The notes beneath the pieces are model-generated. The model was not told where the DNA came from. It saw only the letters and a program-made list of their open reading frames with translations, and did no database searches. A DNA stretch of 64,000 nt from Methylosarcina fibrata AML-C10 (lineage in GTDB: Bacteria > Pseudomonadota > Gammaproteobacteria > Methylococcales > Methylomonadaceae). A program made the translations under genes and the position numbers. This document shows positions 52,984 through 59,434 of this stretch, piece after piece (the stretch's first letter is position 1; the number at the start of each line of letters is the position of its first letter). The stretch lies in contig NZ_KB889965.1 of NCBI RefSeq assembly GCF_000372865.1, positions 2,408,547 to 2,472,546 of the forward strand, read 5' to 3'.

Positions 52984-55530
52984 TTAAAATGCATAACGCC
53001 AGGTTGCCGCCAGCGTACCGTCGCGGTCCAGTTGATAGCCGTTGAAATCGGTGCTGACCGGCTGCAGCCATTCCACGCCGAGGCTGTTGCCCGCCAGATC
53101 GCCTTGCGGCACCGTGGCGTTCAGGCCAAAACCCACGTCCCAGAAGCGGCCGCCGTAATTGGCGGGGTAATCGACCGGACCGAACTTGTCGATCAATTGA
53201 TTGTATTCGCCCTGAATCGCGCCCTGTACCGTGTAAATCCCGCGAACCGACGCGGAAAGCCAGTTGGTCACGGCATAGCTGCCCCAGGCCGTGGACTGAA
53301 TGACGTCGCCGAAAGCGAACCCGGTCTCTCCGTTATCTTCAAGCCGTTTGGTGCCGCTGACTTGTGCGCCCCAGGACCACTGATCCATATTGCCGGTGTA
53401 AGTCAGACTCGGCCTGAAATCCAAAGTACCGCTGCCGAGCTGCATGCCGTAATCCATCAGTCCCCCATCCACCTGATGATTGCGCCGGAACTGGATGTCC
53501 ACGTCGCCGAAAGGGATGCTTAATCCCAGACCCACATGCATATGATGGTGAGGCGAATCAAACAGTTTGAACAAGGCATAGACGCCCATGTCGCCGATAC
53601 CGCCCGTCTCATGGTCATCCTCGACGTGATGAGGAATATGCACGCCGCTGCCCGGAGGAGAATCGGCATCCGAATCCGGCGGCGCTCCGGCCAGGCGGCG
53701 CATCGTCATTTTCATATCGACGTACTGCGGCATCACCATCAGGTTCAGCCAGTCGGTCGGCGCATACATGATGTCGAGCATGTGCATGTGCATGGCCATG
53801 CTGTTTGGCGTGAGAAAACAAGGATTGCCGGAGCAGCCGCCCGCCACGATCGCCTGATCGCCGACCGGATTCGAGCCGTTCAGCATGTCGCCGCTCTGGC
53901 TGCCGTACATGTAACGGTAACCGAACATCCACTCGCCCGCCTTTTTCAGCATGTGGTCGAACATGACGCCGGCCGGTGCATAGGCTCCGTGCCGGTGAAC
54001 ATGAGCATCATGACCTACATGACCGCCTGCCGCGGCGGCGAGCGCTCCGAGATTGACTTTCAATGCGCCGTTGGCCACCCAATAGTCGAAATCGGCAAAA
54101 TCGCCTTCGCCGCCCGAGCCCAGCTTCAGGCTGCCTTGATGGGTGTAATATTCAAAGCCCAAATCCAGGGACACGCCTTTGGCAAATTGTTTGCTCAAGG
54201 TCAAGCCGCCGCTGAGCGAGCCGAAACCGGAAAGCCGGTGGTCGCTGGAAAAGTTTTGAGGCAATTTGCTGCGATCGAAATTACCCGAATTATAGGCCTG
54301 CATCGATATCAGATAAGGCCGGTAAAAATCGGCGGCATCCTGCGTGTAGTAACGCACTCTGGGCGTCAGGGTCCAGCCGTGGCCGAGCGGCTGCGCCCAG
54401 TCGGCTTCGAAGGTATGGGAATCGATGCCCCAGTCGTCGTGATAAAAACGGTAACCGAAATGCAGAGCGGCATCGAAAGGATCGATGTACTGCACATAGC
54501 GCAAATTGCCGGTCCATTGATTGCGGATGTCAGGGCGCTGCTCCAGCAATGCCTGGACATTGGCGAAATAACCGCCCGGCGGAGCCAGGAACTGCTGCGA
54601 AGGATCGATGAAGCCGACCTCGACGACCTTATAGGGATTTTCCTGGTACCCGATGCTGTAGGTATAGCCGAAGCCGGTCTCGATCAGGGCGTTTTTGTTC
54701 AGCACCTGCGTCAATCCCAAGCGGGCACTCCAATCCTTGCGATGGCCGTCGATGATCTTCCCTCCTTCGGACGTCAGAGTGATCTGATCGGTATAAGCGC
54801 CGGTGTTAATGTAAGGCAGCGCGTCGTGGTCGATTCGGGCATTGGTATCGCTGGCGGTATAGCTCACCCCCCCGGTCAGGGTGGTCAGCTTCTGGTTGAA
54901 ATCGAGCCGCCCCCCCAGATTGACGAAACGGGACTCGTAATCGCGTTCCAGGGAAATGCCGCCGCCGACGTCCAGCGCCGCCTCGTCCCACTCGTAGCCG
55001 AGCTTGAAATCGCCCTGCTTGCGGGTTTCGGGCGAGGCTGAAGACAGCGTATGCACCAGACGGTTGTCGACCTGATTGCTGACGTTGCCAAAGCCGTCCG
55101 TCTTCAACACGTTGAGCTGGGAGTCCAGAAACAATTGCCCGTTGATATAAGGCGTCGCGCCGGACACGCCGTCGGGTGACGTGGGACGATTGCCGCGCAT
55201 GTCCCAGGGAGCGGTCGCAATCGGCGTCGCGCCCGACCAGGTATCCTGGGTATAGTTAAAAGTAAATTTGATCCGGTCCGACAATTTGAGATTGCCGCTG
55301 CCTTGCAGAGTATCGACTTCGATGGGACGGAAGTTGCTTTCCACTCCGAACAGATTGCGTTCGCCTTCCTGATAGTGGCCGTATTGGACGCCGAATTCGT
55401 CATCCGCCGCCTGAACCGGGGAGAGCGCCAACCCGGGCAAAGCCAGGGCGGCCGCGGTCAACGCCTGTAAGGCGGAACCGGACGAGGCGACCGCATCCTT
55501 GAAGCCCTTGCTTCCTTTAGTAGCAGCCAC
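52984..55530 (-). CDS. DUF3570 outer-membrane protein fused to a second beta-barrel domain
   Basis: 848-residue envelope protein with leader LTAAALALPGLALSPVQAADDEFGVQYGHYQEG. Residues about 43-493 form a DUF3570 domain of beta strands. Two ApbE targets of the form D-x-x-S-G-A-T occur: D96-TWSGAT102 and D120-GVSGAT126. A His-rich linker (HVGHDAHVHRHG, about 504-515) leads to a second barrel-like domain (519-848) rich in Met and His (AMHMHMLDIMYAP, DMKMTMRRL, SPHHHMHVG), ending WRYAF, the usual outer-membrane C-terminus. It overlaps the DUF4266 gene by 14 bp and precedes apbE. A flavin-carrying and perhaps metal-binding role is inferred. Confidence 0.85.
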   Translation of the reverse strand: MAATKGSKGFKDAVASSGSALQALTAAALALPGLALSPVQAADDEFGVQYGHYQEGERNLFGVESNFRPIEVDTLQGSGNLKLSDRIKFTFNYTQDTWSGATPIATAPWDMRGNRPTSPDGVSGATPYINGQLFLDSQLNVLKTDGFGNVSNQVDNRLVHTLSSASPETRKQGDFKLGYEWDEAALDVGGGISLERDYESRFVNLGGRLDFNQKLTTLTGGVSYTASDTNARIDHDALPYINTGAYTDQITLTSEGGKIIDGHRKDWSARLGLTQVLNKNALIETGFGYTYSIGYQENPYKVVEVGFIDPSQQFLAPPGGYFANVQALLEQRPDIRNQWTGNLRYVQYIDPFDAALHFGYRFYHDDWGIDSHTFEADWAQPLGHGWTLTPRVRYYTQDAADFYRPYLISMQAYNSGNFDRSKLPQNFSSDHRLSGFGSLSGGLTLSKQFAKGVSLDLGFEYYTHQGSLKLGSGGEGDFADFDYWVANGALKVNLGALAAAAGGHVGHDAHVHRHGAYAPAGVMFDHMLKKAGEWMFGYRYMYGSQSGDMLNGSNPVGDQAIVAGGCSGNPCFLTPNSMAMHMHMLDIMYAPTDWLNLMVMPQYVDMKMTMRRLAGAPPDSDADSPPGSGVHIPHHVEDDHETGGIGDMGVYALFKLFDSPHHHMHVGLGLSIPFGDVDIQFRRNHQVDGGLMDYGMQLGSGTLDFRPSLTYTGNMDQWSWGAQVSGTKRLEDNGETGFAFGDVIQSTAWGSYAVTNWLSASVRGIYTVQGAIQGEYNQLIDKFGPVDYPANYGGRFWDVGFGLNATVPQGDLAGNSLGVEWLQPVSTDFNGYQLDRDGTLAATWRYAF

Positions 55531-55741
55531 AGCCGCCTCCTTCCGCCGAACTGCCGCCGGCAGACGCTTCGCGGCTTCCGTAATTATGGGCGCGCAGCGC
55601 GTTCTGCATCGGATAAGGATCCAAAGCCATCTGCGGCTTGGCCAGATTGCCCCGTTCCCACGGAGCGACCGGCGCGCAGCCCATGAGAGCCATAATCAGA
55701 AAAAAAATTAAAAAATACTGCAATTGTTCCGATGTTTTCAT
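55517..55741 (-). CDS. DUF4266 small lipoprotein
   Basis: 74-residue lipoprotein with leader FLIFFLIMALMGC (Cys about 22). A PWERGNLAKPQMALDPYPM segment follows, which is the DUF4266 core. It ends in a Gly/Ser-rich stretch closing with GGGCGCY. The last cysteines could bind a metal or be modified. DUF4266 genes habitually sit between a thioredoxin-like gene and DUF3570, as here (TlpA-type upstream, DUF3570 overlapping downstream by 14 bp). Its role is not known; a tie to envelope electron transfer is suggested by the neighbours. Confidence 0.88.
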   Translation of the reverse strand: MKTSEQLQYFLIFFLIMALMGCAPVAPWERGNLAKPQMALDPYPMQNALRAHNYGSREASAGGSSAEGGGCGCY

Positions 55742-55792
55742 GGTTGCCTGTATCGCTGCCCTGATACCTGACTGCCGGCGCGAAGCTTCGGC

Positions 55793-56314
55793 TTACTTGG
55801 AAACTGGGGGATTTTCCGCCAGCAACTGTTCCACCCACTGATAAAGCTCTTTGGTTTCACCGCCTCGAAAACCCTGATGAACGTGACGAACGGTGCCGTC
55901 ACGGCCAATCAGATACGAAGTGGGCATGCCTTTGACTTCGAATTTTTTGGCGCATTCTCCGTCCCTGTCGGCCGCCAGCATGAAATCAACCGGATACTTC
56001 TCCAGAAAGGCCCTGGCGTCGGCGGGATTTTCATCCAGATTCACGCCAATCAACTGCAAGCCTTTATCTTTTAGTTCATTGTGCAGTTGATTCATAAAGG
56101 GAAACGATTTGGCGCAAGGGACGCACCAGGAAGCCCAAAAATCCAGATAGACGACTTTACCGCGAAACCGGCCGGTATCGTATGCCGGAGCATCGCCCCC
56201 AATCTCGCTTAACGAACAAACGGGCGCCGGCCGTCCTGCGTCGACAGCCCACAGCGTTCGGGAGGAAAGACAAAGAAGGACGGATGCAAAAAATGCGGCA
56301 ACGGATCGATTCAT
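55793..56314 (-). CDS. TlpA-like periplasmic thioredoxin
   Basis: 173-residue secreted thioredoxin-fold protein with signal peptide (AAFFASVLLCLSSRTLWAVDA). The active site is FWASWCVPCAKSFPFM (CxxC with Val-Pro between). It continues LIGVNLDENPADARAFLEKYPVDFM and has cis-Pro at KGMPTSYLIGRDGTV. Such proteins reduce or rearrange thiols in the periplasm, often for cytochrome or copper-site assembly. It heads the run to DUF4266, DUF3570 and ApbE. The cysteines of the DUF4266 tail are a possible target. Confidence 0.92.
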   Translation of the reverse strand: MNRSVAAFFASVLLCLSSRTLWAVDAGRPAPVCSLSEIGGDAPAYDTGRFRGKVVYLDFWASWCVPCAKSFPFMNQLHNELKDKGLQLIGVNLDENPADARAFLEKYPVDFMLAADRDGECAKKFEVKGMPTSYLIGRDGTVRHVHQGFRGGETKELYQWVEQLLAENPPVSK

Positions 56315-56368
56315 TGTAATTATATTTTTATGAGTTTTATTTTATTGGAGCGTTTCCCCATCGCCGAT

Positions 56369-56390
56369 AGGGGCGAATGAATTCGCCCTT
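56369..56390. repeat. Dispersed palindromic repeat, copy 1
   Basis: AGGGGCGAATGAATTCGCCC has a GGGCGAAT-GA-ATTCGCCC palindrome. The same unit, with flanking similarity, recurs at 59380-59400. It sits upstream of the TlpA-like gene in a non-coding stretch of about 320 bp. Confidence 0.75.
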
Positions 56391-56635
56391 ACGCGGGAGA
56401 CCGTATATACGAACCGAAAGCTCTAGAACCCACCGCCCGGAATGGCCGATACTCGGGTTATTCCGACGCCTTGCAACCCGAAACGGGACAACGCGGACTC
56501 CGTCACGTCCGGTTTGCAGCCCTTGAATTCGAAGCTCCGCCGCCGGCTCTCTCCGGCATGCGAAGAAAAAATAATCTTTCGGGCCGCAGAGCTTCAGGTT
56601 CGTCCGTTGGGGATTATGCCGGAGCGCAAAACCGC

Positions 56636-57496
56636 TTAATTTACCCGTTTGCCGGTCAATGTCCCTTTAGAATAACAAGAGTCCAGAATACCCTTGCGAA
56701 GGAACGAGGCTTTCAGGGATTTTGCGGAACCGTCTTTCTTGAATTTTATAACGCCGACCGCTTCAAAGTGATTGTCGGCATCGGCATAATAAGAAGTAAC
56801 AAACGATGCCGCATTGGCAGCATACGAATCGATCGCTACATCCAGGGTCGCCACAGGAACAGTCAACTCGGCATCCCGATAAGCCGTTATTTGCGTGTCG
56901 CTATCGACATGAAACCATAAGTCGACGTCACTGGACGGACTGAATTTTACCGGCTTGGCTCCCGGACAATATTGAGTGCCCGAGGTATTGAGCTGAAAGA
57001 CCGCTCCCGTAACCCCATCAGTGGGAGACGGGGCGGTCGTGGCGTCGTCTTCCAACACGGCAATCGAGGTATCGTCGCCGGTATGGAGTCCCGCCCCCGT
57101 CTTGCAGTGGAATTCCATGGAATAATTCAACGAGCCCGCGCCATCTTTAGTAAGCGTTACGGTATAGGGACCGTCGCCTGCGGTGACCGAAGCCACGTCG
57201 CTGTAGTTGCTGTCTCCGCTCACGGTATCGGTGACGGATGCGGACAGACCGTTCCGTTCAACCACCACGCTGAGCAGAGGGGACGAAGGCGTCACGTTAA
57301 TTATGGAAACTTCAAGGCGTCCCGTAGTAGTATCGCCAGTGGCGCAGGTCACCTGATAAATGTCGGCCGCTCCGGCATCATCGCCCAAGGAGCCGGTCTG
57401 AGTATGCGCAAAGGCCAAAGCGCCGTAGCTTGCAAAAGCGGCTGCCGATGCAGCCGACATAAGGTATTTGAATAATTTCTTGTTCATAATAATCAT
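56636..57496 (-). CDS. Secreted protein with predicted N-terminal histidine (unknown)
   Basis: Signal peptide MNKKLFKYLMSAASAAAFAS...ALAFA ends A-F-A before HTQTGSLGDD, so the mature protein probably begins with His. The mature part is about 255 residues of beta-rich sequence with four cysteines (YQVTCATGD, MEFHCKTG, TQYCPGAKP, LDSCYSKG) and no membrane helix. It may start at 57496 or at the second ATG, 57487. I recognise no family. An N-terminal His can form a copper 'histidine brace'; candidate partners are FHC and LWFHVDS. Its neighbour at 57938 has the same feature. Confidence 0.7.
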   Translation of the reverse strand: MIIMNKKLFKYLMSAASAAAFASYGALAFAHTQTGSLGDDAGAADIYQVTCATGDTTTGRLEVSIINVTPSSPLLSVVVERNGLSASVTDTVSGDSNYSDVASVTAGDGPYTVTLTKDGAGSLNYSMEFHCKTGAGLHTGDDTSIAVLEDDATTAPSPTDGVTGAVFQLNTSGTQYCPGAKPVKFSPSSDVDLWFHVDSDTQITAYRDAELTVPVATLDVAIDSYAANAASFVTSYYADADNHFEAVGVIKFKKDGSAKSLKASFLRKGILDSCYSKGTLTGKRVN

Positions 57497-57850
57497 CTCG
57501 CGTCATTCCCGGGCCCTGAATTCCCGAGAGAAAGGACATCACCCGGCGCACTCGCCGTCATGTGACATCAACCACTCGTCATCGCATCTCGGTTTTCCTG
57601 CATGACCCGTGAACCCATTCCGAGCTTGCTGGCACGAAGTTTCGACTCCTTCCGACGAAGAGAATGCGGCTTACTGAACTGCGAACTCAGGAAACGCAGC
57701 CATAACCTGGGGATTTTACCCAATTCAGGCGCTTTTTCATAGAATAATCGGCCTTCGCTCTGTTGCTCCCTGAGCCGCGTGGCCTTAGGCAATTCAGGCT
57801 CGACAGTGTCCGGCGCTTTTCGTTTTTTCCACTCTATCCCAAACGGCAAA
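57497..57850. other. Gap between two secreted-protein genes
   Basis: A 93-codon minus-strand frame (57568-57849) begins MPFGIEWKKRKAPDTVEPE, is very basic, and has no recognisable family, signal peptide or ribosome site. I regard it as doubtful. The gap must also hold the promoter of the 56636 gene. Confidence 0.4.
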
Positions 57851-57890
57851 ATCCGGCATTCCTGAAAAATTAAGAACGCCGGATCTTTTT
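57851..57890 (-). terminator. Terminator after the 57938 gene
   Basis: ATCCGGC and GCCGGAT form a 7-bp stem with a 20-nt loop. The minus strand continues TTTTGCC, and the plus strand has CTTTTT. It lies about 50 bp past the stop of the secreted protein gene at 57938. Confidence 0.6.
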
Positions 57891-57937
57891 ATGCGCGAGA
57901 TAACGGCCGCTGCCGCTTCCCTTACAGCATCATGCCC

Positions 57938-58714
57938 TTATTTAGGCCAGTAGCCTTTGATCGGAAGATAGGTATCGATGTCGGTATCGGAAGGTTGAAC
58001 CGCGATGTCGAATTGATCCGCTTCCGCGCAGGTATTGTCGCTAGTGCGGTTCACCGTCAGAGTCGGCCAGTAGGGACTGGTTTCCGAATCGTGCGGCATG
58101 ACGCCGATGTCGTTAAACAAAGTGGTCATATGGCCAATCCAGACATCCATACGATTGTCCTTGTCGGTATTTTTGGTTTTGTTGCAATAGTTTGCGATGG
58201 CGATGCGAACTTTCAGACTCTTGGCACACGAGTCCGCCTTGAAGGTAGGAGCAGTGATCCGGAAAGGAACCAGGCCGACTGCCGTCGTATCCAGCTTGCC
58301 CGAGTTCAATACGATGGCACGGACTCTGCCGTTGGCATCGACAGTTTCGGCCTGTTTCTTGAATACGTTTTTGTCCTGTACCATGCCGGGAGACAGGCCT
58401 ATAAGTCCGCCATCCGCACCTTCGATGTGATCGGCCAGATTGATCGCCGTCTCGTTGCCGTCCGCATCAATCTTGAATGCTTGAGAATCTTCGTTATTGG
58501 GGAACAAGGCCGATTGAGCCGCAACCGGCAGCAACTTCTCGGTGCCTTCGTTGTTGTTGCAGCCATGGGTGATCGTGAATGCGGTATAAAGGCTCTTGCC
58601 TTCATCCACCTGATCTTTGACGCCGGTATGGGCGTAAACAGACTGGCCGGCGCCGCAAATAACAGTGGTCAGCGCGCACAAGGTCAATTTCTTCAATTTT
58701 CTTGAGTTTCTCAT
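57938..58714 (-). CDS. Secreted protein with predicted N-terminal histidine, YcnI-like start
   Basis: 258-residue secreted protein. The signal peptide ends SVYA before HTGVKDQVDEGKSLYTAF, so His is expected at the mature N-terminus. ITHGCNN follows about 20 residues on, resembling the H...HGC start of YcnI/DUF1775 copper-binding proteins; the rest does not clearly match. Cysteines (HGC, DSCAKS, NYCNKT, TCAEAD) are probably disulphide pairs. ATG at 58714 follows TTGGAGAG. It shares the N-terminal-His design with the next gene but little other sequence. Copper handling is a hypothesis. Confidence 0.72.
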   Translation of the reverse strand: MRNSRKLKKLTLCALTTVICGAGQSVYAHTGVKDQVDEGKSLYTAFTITHGCNNNEGTEKLLPVAAQSALFPNNEDSQAFKIDADGNETAINLADHIEGADGGLIGLSPGMVQDKNVFKKQAETVDANGRVRAIVLNSGKLDTTAVGLVPFRITAPTFKADSCAKSLKVRIAIANYCNKTKNTDKDNRMDVWIGHMTTLFNDIGVMPHDSETSPYWPTLTVNRTSDNTCAEADQFDIAVQPSDTDIDTYLPIKGYWPK

Positions 58715-59214
58715 TTGCTCTCCAATGGGATCAGTTTTTATTGTTGTGTCGTTATAAAGCAATTTGCATACGTGAGCTTCAGGATCAATTTCCTATCAAA
58801 CAGCTCGGACAAATCCACTGCCAAATAACAAAGCACGATATATGCCAAAACGCGCTCCCTCGCCTCCTTGGCCTTATCCCGATGCATCAAACAACCCAAC
58901 CAGAACACCTATCACATTGATAATAATTAATTTCTTTCCACACCGGGGATCTTGAAAACCGCTGAAAGCAGACTATGATAAAAAGCGGCTGATCGCTGTA
59001 AGTCTCTCCGACACAGGAAAAAATTCGTTTGTATTCCTGCCTGTGAGCCAATAAACGTCCATTTTCAAACAGTTAATCCCGTTTTGTCCGGAAATCGAGA
59101 GCTTTCTTTTATTTAAGAGAGTGCGGCATATGACGCAAAACAACTGCGTTAAATAACATAGTTTAATTAATTGCAGCAAAAACGCCGGATACCTATGGAG
59201 CACCAGTGCGCTCT

Positions 59215-59252
59215 GCCCTTCGACAAGACTCTCCTGAGCATGGGCGAAGGGC
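59215..59252. repeat. Dispersed palindrome (CCCTTCG type)
   Basis: GCCCTTCG and CGAAGGGC enclose a 22-nt loop with CTCCTGAGCA. This sequence type (CCTTCGACA...CTCAGGA...CGAAGGG) occurs as scattered intergenic repeats in many bacteria. Confidence 0.6.
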
Positions 59253-59379
59253 TCGGGGCAAGTTTATCCGGTACCCCTTAAATTTAACGGCCTCGGTCCA
59301 TTCGTTCCTATCCTATAAAGTTGCCGCGCTCTGCCGAGTACGGCATCGGTCGCTTTTCTAGAGCATTTTCATATTGCGC

Positions 59380-59400
59380 GGGGCGAATGAATTCGCCCCT
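59380..59400. repeat. Dispersed palindromic repeat, copy 2
   Basis: GGGGCGAATGAATTCGCCCC is the same unit as at 56369-56390. It lies 35 bp before the glnE stop codon, on its 3' side. Confidence 0.75.
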
Positions 59401-59434
59401 ACTCCGTAATCGTTACAGAAAAACCGAAAATGCT

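Larger units (their letters stand above)
58715..59434. other. Intergenic region with two dispersed palindromes
   Basis: About 720 bp with no convincing gene between the secreted-protein gene (divergent promoter side) and the 3' end of glnE. It holds two repeat-type palindromes, listed separately. A 76-codon minus frame at 58973-59203 has no support. Confidence 0.5.
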
